Assembly: GCA_045613165.1 (NCBI GenBank)
Contig: JAZLAK010000124.1
Location: forward strand, 1-14,826
Length of the DNA: 14,826 nt
Direction of reading: 5' to 3'
Source of the DNA: UMGS1124 sp045613165
GTDB lineage: Bacteria > Bacillota_I > Bacilli_A > RF39 > UBA660
Part shown: one piece after another, positions 5,573-11,818 of the stretch
Layout: the number at the start of each line of letters is the position of its first letter
How positions within the stretch are numbered: position 1 is the stretch's first letter
The notes under the pieces: generated by a model
The model's input: only the letters and a program-made list of their open reading frames with translations
Database searches by the model: none
Told to the model about the DNA's origin: nothing
Position numbers and translations under genes: made by a program

Positions 5573-5665
5573 ATGAAAAGGCGTTTATATAAATTACAAT
5601 CTTTTTTGTTGTTAAAAAAAGGAAATACCAAAATTTTCACTATATTTATAGTGAAAGGTTGGTAA
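5573..5665 (+). other. 30-codon ORF at the place where a DGR reverse transcriptase would usually begin
   Basis: ATG 5573 opens a frame reading MKRRLYKLQSFLLLKKGNTK, then IFTIFIVKGW and a stop. It starts 135 bases after the template and its TAA overlaps the ATG at 5665. DGR reverse transcriptases often start with a similar basic stretch, but there is no recognisable reverse transcriptase motif here and the ORF lacks a clear ribosome binding site. It may be a remnant or chance. Confidence 0.15.
5626..5664. promoter_or_regulatory. Interrupted palindrome covering the ribosome binding site of the nuclease gene
   Basis: The core is TTTCACTATA (5635-5644) and TATAGTGAAA (5647-5656), perfectly complementary around two T. 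Outer arms TACCAA (5626-5631) and TTGGTA (5659-5664) extend it, with small bulges between. The right arm includes the AAAGG ribosome binding site (5654-5658) directly before ATG 5665. It could be an operator for autoregulation, an mRNA structure hiding the ribosome binding site, or the end of an inserted cassette. Confidence 0.5.
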
Positions 5666-6561
5666 TGTTCATGAATTATTATGATGAAATTAAGAATGAA
5701 TTAATAAGTAATGAAGTTTATAAAAGAGTAAAAGATTATAGTAAGAATAAAAGTGATTTGGTGGCTTACTATAATGTAGGGAAAATGCTTGCAGAATCTG
5801 GTAAACATTATGGTGATGGGATAATGAAAGAGTATTCAAGAAAATTATCGTTTGATTTAAATAAAAATTATAGTGTTAGAACATATATAATATGAGATTA
5901 TATTTTGAAAAAATTTGTTGTAATGAAAAATTGCAACCAGTGGCTGCAATTTTAACATGGAGTCATTATTGTGAATTGTTGAGAATAAATGATATTGATG
6001 AAATTTTATATTATATAAATATAAGTTCACAATTAAATTTAAGTAAACGTCAATTGAGTGAAAAGATAAGATCTAATGAATATGAAAGATTAGATGATAA
6101 AACAAAACTAAAGTTAATTAGTGAAGAAAAGTTAGAAGTTAATGATTTTGTGAAAAATCCTATAGTTATAAAAAATAATAATTATGAAGTGATAAATGAA
6201 AAAATATTGAAACAATTGATATTGGAAGATTTAGAAAATTTTATGAAAGAATTGGGTAATGGTTTTTCTTTTGTTGGAAGTGAATATAAGATAAAGATTG
6301 GTGATAGTTATAATTATATAGATTTGTTACTATTTAATATTAAATATAAATGTTATGTTGTTGTTGAATTAAAAGTGACTGAGTTGAGAAAAGAACATAT
6401 TGGACAAATTCAAGTATATATGAATTTATATAGATAATAACGTAAAGAGTATAAGTCAGGATAAAACTATAGGTATAATAATAGTAAAAAAGGATAATAA
6501 ATTTATTTTAGAGTATTCAAGTGATAAAAGAATATTTGAGACTACATATATTTTAAATTGA
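5665..6561 (+). pseudogene. DUF1016/YhcG-family PD-(D/E)XK nuclease gene, broken by two frameshifts
   Basis: The likely start is ATG 5665, six bases after AAAGG; TTG 5659 and ATG 5671 are alternatives. Joined across three frames the product is about 298 residues. The N-terminal DUF1016 domain is recognisable (YYNVGKMLAESGKHYGDGIM, SVRTY, MRLYFEK, AAILTWSHYCELLR, LNLSKRQLSEKIRSNEYER). The C-terminal nuclease domain follows (FSFVGSEYKI, YIDLLLF, VVVELKV with the E-x-K pair, HIGQIQVYMN). The first break, near 5881-5892, is repaired by removing one TA, giving TYNMRLYFEK. The second, at about 6425-6433, is repaired by removing one T, giving MNYIDNN and running to TGA 6559-6561. These proteins are found near mobile and restriction-type loci; the exact role is unsettled. 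Nuclease residues are intact, so inactivation looks recent. Confidence 0.85.
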
Positions 6562-6594
6562 ATTTACGTTTTATTGTAAAATGTAAATTTTTTT
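6561..6594 (+). terminator. Rho-independent terminator after the broken nuclease gene
   Basis: AATTTACGTTTTA (6561-6573) pairs with TAAAATGTAAATT (6577-6589) through 13 positions including one G-U pair, with a TTG loop and a run of T to 6594. It begins in the last base of the ancestral stop codon, which supports that stop as the original gene end. Confidence 0.75.
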
Positions 6595-6656
6595 AGTTGA
6601 TTTTTTAATCTTTATATTGTATTTTATGAAAACTTGGTGTATCATTTATGTAGACA

Positions 6657-6680
6657 GTGGTACATTGTGGAAGAAAGTGG
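6657..6680 (+). promoter_or_regulatory. MraZ operator: three GTGG boxes at 10-bp spacing
   Basis: GTGG occurs at 6657-6660, 6667-6670 and 6677-6680, each preceded by A/T-rich triplets, with a weaker in-phase GTGT at 6637-6640. Direct GTGG/TGGG repeats with a 10-bp period upstream of mraZ are the binding sites for MraZ, which represses its own operon in bacteria studied so far. The last box merges with the mraZ ribosome binding site region, so bound MraZ would block transcription through the start of its own gene. Confidence 0.75.
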
Positions 6681-6688
6681 GGAATAAT

Positions 6689-7117
6689 ATGTTGATGGGT
6701 GAGTATCATCATAGTATTGATGAAAAAAACAGATTGATTATTCCTAGTAAGTTTAGAAATGAACTTGGAGAAAAGTTTGTTATTACTCGCGGTCTTGAAA
6801 ACTGTTTATTTGTATATTCTTTGGTCGAATGGGAAAATATAGTAAGCAAATTAAGAACGTTACCATTTACAAAAAAGGACTCACGTGATTTCACCAGATT
6901 CTTTTTGTCTGGTGCTACTGAATGTGTACTTGACAAATCTGGTCGAGTAGGCATTACCTCCCCATTGGTCAAATACGCCGGTTTAACTAAAGATTGTGTT
7001 ATAATCGGCGCTAATGACCGACTAGAAATATGGGATGAAGGTGCATGGAATAATTTTTTTGATAGTAATGAAGAAAATTTTGCTAGTATTGCAGAAAATT
7101 TATTTGGGGGAGAATAA
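6689..7117 (+). CDS. mraZ: Transcriptional regulator MraZ
   Basis: MraZ is the DNA-binding regulator that heads the division and cell wall cluster. The start is ATG 6689 (MLMGEYHHSIDEKNRLIIPS), five bases after GGGGA (6679-6683). The longer frame from 6617 would put the operator boxes inside coding sequence and has no ribosome binding site. The 142-residue product is the family's normal length and shows the two tandem SpoVT/AbrB-like halves: HSIDEKNRLIIPSKFR near the N-terminus and a second copy, CVLDKSGRVGITSPLVKYAGL, with GANDRLEIWDEGAW after it. The gene stops two bases before rsmH, forming one operon with it. The GTGG array just upstream indicates autoregulation. Confidence 0.96.
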   Translation: MLMGEYHHSIDEKNRLIIPSKFRNELGEKFVITRGLENCLFVYSLVEWENIVSKLRTLPFTKKDSRDFTRFFLSGATECVLDKSGRVGITSPLVKYAGLTKDCVIIGANDRLEIWDEGAWNNFFDSNEENFASIAENLFGGE

Positions 7118-7119
7118 TT

Positions 7120-8040
7120 ATGCATTTTAGTGTATTGAAACAAGAGTGTATAGAAAATTTGAATATAAAAGATAATGGAATATATGTGGATGGTACTATT
7201 GGTTTAGCTGGTCATAGTAGTGAAATATTAAAAAAAGTACCAAATGGTTTTCTATATGGTTTTGATCAAGATGATTTTGCTGTAAATATGTCTAATGAAA
7301 AACTAAGTGAAATAGGAACTAACTATAAAATTATAAGAGATAATTTTGTTAATATGAAACTTAGATTAAATGAATTAGGTATAGAAAAAGTGGATGGTAT
7401 TCTTTTAGACTTGGGAGTATCAAGTCCTCAAATAGATAATGGTGAACGAGGTTTTTCATTTATGAAAGATGCTACATTAGATATGAGAATGGATACTAGA
7501 AATAAATTAACTGCAAAGAAAATAGTAAATGAATATAGTTTAAATGAATTAACAAATATATTTTATAGTTTTGGAGAAGAAAAATTTTCTAAAGTTATAG
7601 CAAATAATATTGTTAAATATAGAGAAAATAAAGAGATAGATACAACATTAGAATTAGTTGGAATAATAGAATCATCTGTTCCTAAAAAATATTTTGTTAC
7701 TAAACACCCTGAAAGACAAATATTTCAAGCTTTAAGAATAGAAGTTAATAGTGAATTAAATGTTTTAAATGATGTTTTACCAGATGCTATAGATTTACTT
7801 AATAAAGGTGGAAGATTATGTGTTATAACATTTCATTCTTTAGAAGATAGAATAGTAAAGAAAATATTTAAGAGTTTTAGTGAAGTTGATGAAGTGGTTA
7901 AAGGAATGCCTAATATTCCTGATGAATATAAACCATTAATTAAAATAGTTAATAATAAGCCGATAGTGGCGAGTAGTGAAGAAATAGAAAAAAATAGTAG
8001 GAGTAAAAGTGCTAAATTAAGAATAATTGAGAGGTTATGA
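7120..8040 (+). CDS. rsmH: 16S rRNA (cytosine-1402 N4) methyltransferase RsmH (MraW)
   Basis: RsmH methylates N4 of C1402 in the ribosomal P site using S-adenosylmethionine. The ATG at 7120 follows the mraZ stop by two bases, with GGGGGAG (7106-7112) inside the end of mraZ as ribosome binding site. The 306-residue protein shows HFSVLKQE at the N-terminus, the SAM loop YVDGTIGLAGHS (22-33; usually DGTLGGGGHS), ILLDLGVSSPQID, ERGFSF, LDMRMD, the central HPERQIFQALRIEVN block and VITFHSLEDRIVK near the C-terminus. Length and motif order are standard. Its stop TGA overlaps the upstream candidate start of ftsL in ATGA form. Confidence 0.97.
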   Translation: MHFSVLKQECIENLNIKDNGIYVDGTIGLAGHSSEILKKVPNGFLYGFDQDDFAVNMSNEKLSEIGTNYKIIRDNFVNMKLRLNELGIEKVDGILLDLGVSSPQIDNGERGFSFMKDATLDMRMDTRNKLTAKKIVNEYSLNELTNIFYSFGEEKFSKVIANNIVKYRENKEIDTTLELVGIIESSVPKKYFVTKHPERQIFQALRIEVNSELNVLNDVLPDAIDLLNKGGRLCVITFHSLEDRIVKKIFKSFSEVDEVVKGMPNIPDEYKPLIKIVNNKPIVASSEEIEKNSRSKSAKLRIIERL

Positions 8041-8042
8041 TT

Positions 8043-8336
8043 ATGAAAAAAAATAAGAGTAAAAAAATTAAATTTTTAAAAGGTGAAAAAATATTTGTTT
8101 TTCTAATTATTTTATTTGGTACATTAGCTCCTGTAGTTACTGTTTCTAGTAAATCTATATTATCACGTAGTAATATTGAGTTAGAAAGAGTAAAGAAAAA
8201 AGTAGAAAAACAAGAGAATATTAATGAAAGTTTAGAGATGCAAGTTAATGAATTAGCAAGTCTTTCAAACATTCAAGATATTGCAGAATTTTATGGATTA
8301 TCATATAATAATGATAATATAATTGTTATTAAGTAG
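8043..8336 (+). CDS. ftsL: FtsL-like cell division protein
   Basis: This small bitopic protein of the division complex pairs with DivIC/FtsB and regulates FtsW/PBP2. ATG 8043 lies eight bases after GAGG (8031-8034), a better distance than ATG 8037, which overlaps the rsmH stop; either is possible. The 97-residue product has a Lys-rich cytoplasmic tail (1-15), a transmembrane helix (about 16-37, IFVFLIILFGTLAPVVTV) and a charged heptad-type segment (about 45-75, ELERVKKKVEKQENINESLE) forming a coiled coil. It ends with an IQDIAEFYGLSY stretch typical of FtsL. Sequence identity in this family is low, so the call rests on topology plus position between rsmH and the division transpeptidase. Confidence 0.87.
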   Translation: MKKNKSKKIKFLKGEKIFVFLIILFGTLAPVVTVSSKSILSRSNIELERVKKKVEKQENINESLEMQVNELASLSNIQDIAEFYGLSYNNDNIIVIK

Positions 8337-8349
8337 GAGAAGGTGGAAT

Positions 8350-10437
8350 ATGAACAATGCAGTAAAGATAAACAAATTTCTTATTGTGGGCATTGTTCTT
8401 TTATTTGGCTTAATAATAGCTAAATTAATATACGTTTCGGCTAGTACAACAATAGATGGAATAAATATAGGTGAATTTGCTTTATCAAGAACTACTGGGA
8501 ATAAAACTTTATATGCTTCTCGTGGTAGTATATATGATTGTTCTGGAGAAGTTTTAGCTGAGAATGTAAATTCTTATACAGTTATTGCTTATTTGTCTTC
8601 ATCTAGAACTAAAAATGAAAAGAATCCTCAACATGTTGTTGATGTAGAAAGTACAGTTAAAGCTTTAGCTCCAGTATTGGAAATGGACGAAGATAGACTT
8701 AGAGGTTTATTAAATAGAGATGCTTATCAAGTAGAATTAGGACCTGAAGGTAGAGGCATAAGTGAATTATTAAAAGAAAAGATTGAAGAATTAAATTTAC
8801 CTGGTATAGATTTTACTAAAACAAGTAAAAGATACTATCCTTATGGAAGTTTTGCATCATATATTATAGGGTATGCTAAAAAGAATGATGATGGAGATAT
8901 AGTAGGTGAAATGGGAATAGAATCTTACTATGATGATGAATTAAGTGGAGAAGATGGATATTATAAATATCAAAAAGATCCTTATGGATATCAAATAGCA
9001 GGTACACCTGTACAAGAGAAGAAGGCTCTTAATGGATATAATATAGAGTTAACTATAGATTCTAATATTCAAATGTACTTAGAAAATGCTGTAAGTGATT
9101 TAGTTACTAATTATTCTACTGATTGGGCAACTGTTACTGTAGCTGATGCTAAAACTGGTGCAATAGTTGGTAGTGCATCTAATCCAACATTTGATGCTAA
9201 TAAATTAAATATTACTAATTATAATAATCCATTAGTAGCGTATACTTATGAACCTGGTAGTACAATGAAGATATTTAGTTTTGCATCTAGTATAGAAGAG
9301 GGATTATATAAAGGAGATGCCACTTATAAATCTGGTTCTATAACAGTTGATGAATATGTTATTGATGATTGGAATGATGAAGGATGGGGAACTATCACAT
9401 ATGATGTTGGTTTTACATATTCTTCGAATGTTGCTGCTACATTACTTGCACAAAAGTTAGGTAAAGAAAAATTATTAGATTATTATACTGAATTAGGTTT
9501 TGGACAAAAGACTGGTATTGAATTACATGGTGAATTAAATGGTAAAGTAAACTTCATGTATGCAAGTGAATTAGCGGCTGCATCTTATGGTCAAGGTATA
9601 ACTGTAACACCTATTCAACTTATTCAAGCGTTAACGACTTTAACAAATAAAGGTAATGTTTTGAAACCTTATATAGTTAATAAAATAACTGATCAAGATG
9701 GAAAAGTTATTTATGAAGGTAAAAGAGAGGAATTAACAAAAGTATATAGTGAAAGTACTATAGAAAAAGTTATTTCTTTGATGGACTTGACAGTTAACGG
9801 AGAAGATAGAGCGGCGACTGGTAAAGTTTATCAAACTGATGCTGTAAGATTAATAGGTAAAACTGGTACGGCCCAATATACAACTAGTAGTGGTAAATAT
9901 TCAAGTGGTATATATAATATAAGGTCTTTTGCTGGAGTATTTCCTAAAGATAATCCGGAATATATTATATATGTTGCTGTGAAGGATTTAGATGGAACTA
10001 GTAGTGCAATGGGTAATATGACTAAAACTATAGTTGAATCTATTGCTAAATATAAAAATTTAAGTGAAAGAGAAAGTAATAAGGATGAAACTAAGTATGT
10101 TACTTTAGAAAGTTACTTAAATAAATATGTTAGTGATGTAAGTTTAAATTTAAAGGAAAAAGGTTTAACACCGGTAATAATAGGTGATGGAGATTTGGTT
10201 GTAGAACAATATCCAAAGAAAAGTAAAAATATTGTTATTGGTTCAAAAGTATATTTAAGAACTAATAGTGATAAAAAGATTATGATAGATATTACAGGTT
10301 TTACTAAGAGTGAGGTTAAAACTTTAATGAACTTTATGAGGGTTGATTATGAATTTACTGGTAGTGGTAAAGTAGTTAGTACTAATATTCCTGTAGGAGA
10401 AGAAATAAATAGTAAATTGATTATTAATTTAGGTTAG
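8350..10437 (+). CDS. pbpB: Division-specific class B penicillin-binding protein (PBP2B/FtsI type) with two PASTA domains
   Basis: This membrane-anchored D,D-transpeptidase cross-links septal peptidoglycan. The ATG at 8350 follows AGGAGAAGG (8335-8343); the TTG at 8323 would overlap ftsL and has no ribosome binding site. The 695-residue protein has a transmembrane helix (about 10-29), a dimerisation domain (ASRGSIYDCSGEVLAENV, then YYPYGSFASYIIGY), and a transpeptidase domain with S304-T-M-K307 (SxxK, active serine 304), S358-S-N360 (SxN) and K504-T-G506 (KTG). Two PASTA repeats follow (about 585-640 and 640-695). Class B enzymes with C-terminal PASTA domains in this position are PBP2B/PBP2x/SpoVD; the sequence alone does not separate vegetative from sporulation forms, but the mraZ-rsmH-ftsL context favours vegetative division. 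The usual mraY-murD-ftsW-murG genes do not follow. Confidence 0.94.
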   Translation: MNNAVKINKFLIVGIVLLFGLIIAKLIYVSASTTIDGINIGEFALSRTTGNKTLYASRGSIYDCSGEVLAENVNSYTVIAYLSSSRTKNEKNPQHVVDVESTVKALAPVLEMDEDRLRGLLNRDAYQVELGPEGRGISELLKEKIEELNLPGIDFTKTSKRYYPYGSFASYIIGYAKKNDDGDIVGEMGIESYYDDELSGEDGYYKYQKDPYGYQIAGTPVQEKKALNGYNIELTIDSNIQMYLENAVSDLVTNYSTDWATVTVADAKTGAIVGSASNPTFDANKLNITNYNNPLVAYTYEPGSTMKIFSFASSIEEGLYKGDATYKSGSITVDEYVIDDWNDEGWGTITYDVGFTYSSNVAATLLAQKLGKEKLLDYYTELGFGQKTGIELHGELNGKVNFMYASELAAASYGQGITVTPIQLIQALTTLTNKGNVLKPYIVNKITDQDGKVIYEGKREELTKVYSESTIEKVISLMDLTVNGEDRAATGKVYQTDAVRLIGKTGTAQYTTSSGKYSSGIYNIRSFAGVFPKDNPEYIIYVAVKDLDGTSSAMGNMTKTIVESIAKYKNLSERESNKDETKYVTLESYLNKYVSDVSLNLKEKGLTPVIIGDGDLVVEQYPKKSKNIVIGSKVYLRTNSDKKIMIDITGFTKSEVKTLMNFMRVDYEFTGSGKVVSTNIPVGEEINSKLIINLG

Positions 10438-10447
10438 AAGGTGAATT

Positions 10448-10999
10448 ATGAAAAATAAAAAAAGTAAGAAAAAGATGGTTAAAGATAAGTTATTAAATGC
10501 TATTAAATCATATAAGACAATTATATATATATCTTTTGCTATTAATGTAATATTGTTAGTATTTGCTTATTACACTATATCTAGTAATAAAATATACTCT
10601 TTTAGTGGTAGTGATGAATATATAAGGGTAGAAGACGGTCTTATTGCTCTTAATACTGATATAAATTTAATAAATGGTAATAATATAGAATATATAAATG
10701 GTGTTGATTATGATATAAAGAGTTATAAAATAGGCTATTATGTTATGGATGATACTAAGTTAGTAGAAATTATAAGTAATACATTAGAATTAGAAAGTAG
10801 TGTAAAGTTAAGTGAATTAATTAATAATTTTTCATCATTTAATATTGTAGAAAAAAATAGTAATCCAATTCATTTTACATCATATAAAAAAGAGTTAATT
10901 AATGATGGTTTGTATCTGGTTTTAGAAGCTAAAACTGATAGTGGACAAGATGTATTTAGTAAAATAAAATTAAATGTGTCAAAAATTTCAAAACATTAA
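10448..10999 (+). CDS. Single-pass membrane protein of unknown function, end of the dcw operon
   Basis: I do not recognise a family. The ATG at 10448 is 11 bases after the pbpB stop and behind an AGAAGGTG ribosome binding site, so the gene is the last member of the mraZ operon. The 183-residue product has a very basic N-terminus (MKNKKSKKKMVKDK), a transmembrane helix (about 24-44, IIYISFAINVILLVFAYYTI) and an extracytoplasmic domain of about 135 residues with alternating beta-like strands (YIRVEDGLIALN, YKIGYYVMDD, LYLVLEAKT). There are no cysteines or obvious catalytic motif. Its location beside the division transpeptidase suggests a cell-envelope role, but that is guilt by association only. 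Confidence 0.85.
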   Translation: MKNKKSKKKMVKDKLLNAIKSYKTIIYISFAINVILLVFAYYTISSNKIYSFSGSDEYIRVEDGLIALNTDINLINGNNIEYINGVDYDIKSYKIGYYVMDDTKLVEIISNTLELESSVKLSELINNFSSFNIVEKNSNPIHFTSYKKELINDGLYLVLEAKTDSGQDVFSKIKLNVSKISKH

Positions 11000-11009
11000 A
11001 ATTTTAGTC

Positions 11010-11039
11010 TTGACTTACTAATACATTATATAGTATGAT
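11010..11039 (+). promoter_or_regulatory. Sigma-A-type promoter of the TasA-like gene
   Basis: TTGACT (11010-11015) and TATGAT (11034-11039) are separated by 18 bases, ending nine bases before the AGGAGG ribosome binding site. With five of six consensus bases in each box, this is one of the strongest promoters in the window, consistent with an abundant structural protein. Confidence 0.72.
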
Positions 11040-11063
11040 TTTATTGTAGGAGGATAAAGAAAG

Positions 11064-11717
11064 ATGAACACAAAACAAAAATTAACTTTAGGGATAGCAG
11101 CAATATTTATGGTTACCCTAACAATCGTAGGAGTTACTTATGCATACTTCGTAACACAAGTACAAACTGGTACTCAAGCAGCAGCAAACGTTACTACTGC
11201 TACATTTGGTGAAATCACATTCGTAAAAGAAGGTGAATCAGTTACATTAGATGCTATGGCTGGTAATGAAACTGAAACATTAAACTATCATGTTGAAAAT
11301 ACTGGAGATAGTGCGTTGAGTTATGACAATGTTATTCGTCAAGTAGCTGGTGATCCAAAATTCATTAGTTCATTAACTTCAGCTGAAGCTAGTCCATTAG
11401 CTGAATGTTATAATCTTACTGATGATGTTACTCCGGCAACTGCTCCACAAGCATGTTATAATGGAGCATACTATGATAACATTACTGTAGTAGTAACTAG
11501 ATATACTGATGAAGGACGTTCTCAAGGTGCTACTGAAGTATATAATGGTAAATTAGCGACTGCGTTATCAAGTGATATTGAAACTAACGTTCCTATAGCA
11601 GCTAAAACTACTCATTATTATACTATAACAGTTACTCATAATGATGCTGGTAAAAATCAAAATCTTGAACAAACTGCAAAAGCTACAGTTATTCCTGATA
11701 TTGATAGCGTTGCTTAA
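11064..11717 (+). CDS. TasA/camelysin-like secreted protein with SipW-type leader
   Basis: The ATG at 11064 follows AGGAGG (11048-11053). The 217-residue product begins with a Lys-containing N-terminus, a hydrophobic helix (about 7-24) and TYAYF (25-29), the same residues at the same positions as in the DGR target protein. A beta-rich mature part follows (ANVTTATFGEITFVKEG, then LNYHVENTGDSALSYDN, HYYTITVTHNDAGKNQ), as in TasA and camelysin, extracellular proteins processed by SipW-type signal peptidase that form matrix fibres in Bacillus. Two cysteines, in ECYN and ACYN contexts, could form a disulfide. Codons use noticeably more C and G in third position than neighbouring genes (GCAGCAAACGTTACT, TTCGTA), suggesting high expression. 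It is a single-gene unit with its own promoter and terminator. No sipW is in the window, and fibre formation is inferred. Confidence 0.78.
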   Translation: MNTKQKLTLGIAAIFMVTLTIVGVTYAYFVTQVQTGTQAAANVTTATFGEITFVKEGESVTLDAMAGNETETLNYHVENTGDSALSYDNVIRQVAGDPKFISSLTSAEASPLAECYNLTDDVTPATAPQACYNGAYYDNITVVVTRYTDEGRSQGATEVYNGKLATALSSDIETNVPIAAKTTHYYTITVTHNDAGKNQNLEQTAKATVIPDIDSVA

Positions 11718-11723
11718 TAAATA

Positions 11724-11752
11724 AAATCAAATGAAAATTTGATTTTTTTTTT
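11724..11752 (+). terminator. Rho-independent terminator of the TasA-like gene
   Basis: AAATCAAAT (11724-11732) pairs with ATTTGATTT (11737-11745) around a GAAA tetraloop, followed by a T run to 11752. Its position six bases after the stop codon makes this one of the clearest terminators here. Confidence 0.92.
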
Positions 11753-11761
11753 GCTTTTCTC

Positions 11762-11790
11762 TTTACAAAAGAAAGTATTCCTTTTATAAT
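11762..11790 (+). promoter_or_regulatory. Sigma-A-type promoter of lon
   Basis: TTTACA (11762-11767) and TATAAT (11785-11790) are separated by exactly 17 bases, immediately after the preceding terminator. GAGGAGGT (11805-11812) follows as ribosome binding site. No CIRCE-type inverted repeat is seen, so heat-shock control by HrcA is not supported. Confidence 0.8.
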
Positions 11791-11818
11791 AAAATTCAAT
11801 TGGCGAGGAGGTAGCAAT

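Larger units (their letters stand above)
5121..5664. other. 544-base region between target gene and broken nuclease gene, holding the DGR template
   Basis: No full-length gene is seen on either strand. It contains the GAAA hairpin (5131-5146), the terminator (5172-5205), an unassigned AT-rich stretch (5206-5332), the template-like repeat (5333-5438), a moderately structured spacer (5439-5560) including a TTTCC-TTG-GGAAA hairpin (5520-5532), a 30-codon ORF (5573-5665) and an interrupted palindrome (5626-5664). In known DGRs the template RNA extends well beyond the template, so 5290-5560 may be the transcribed DGR RNA; its exact ends cannot be read from the sequence. Confidence 0.6.

Noticed and set aside
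6617..6688. N-terminal extension of MraZ from 6617
   Set aside because: It would place the GTGG operator boxes in coding sequence, lacks a ribosome binding site, and would add 24 residues absent from the family.
6709..7143. Minus-strand frame of 144 codons opposite mraZ
   Set aside because: mraZ is unambiguous on the + strand and the opposite frame shows no recognisable protein or ribosome binding site.
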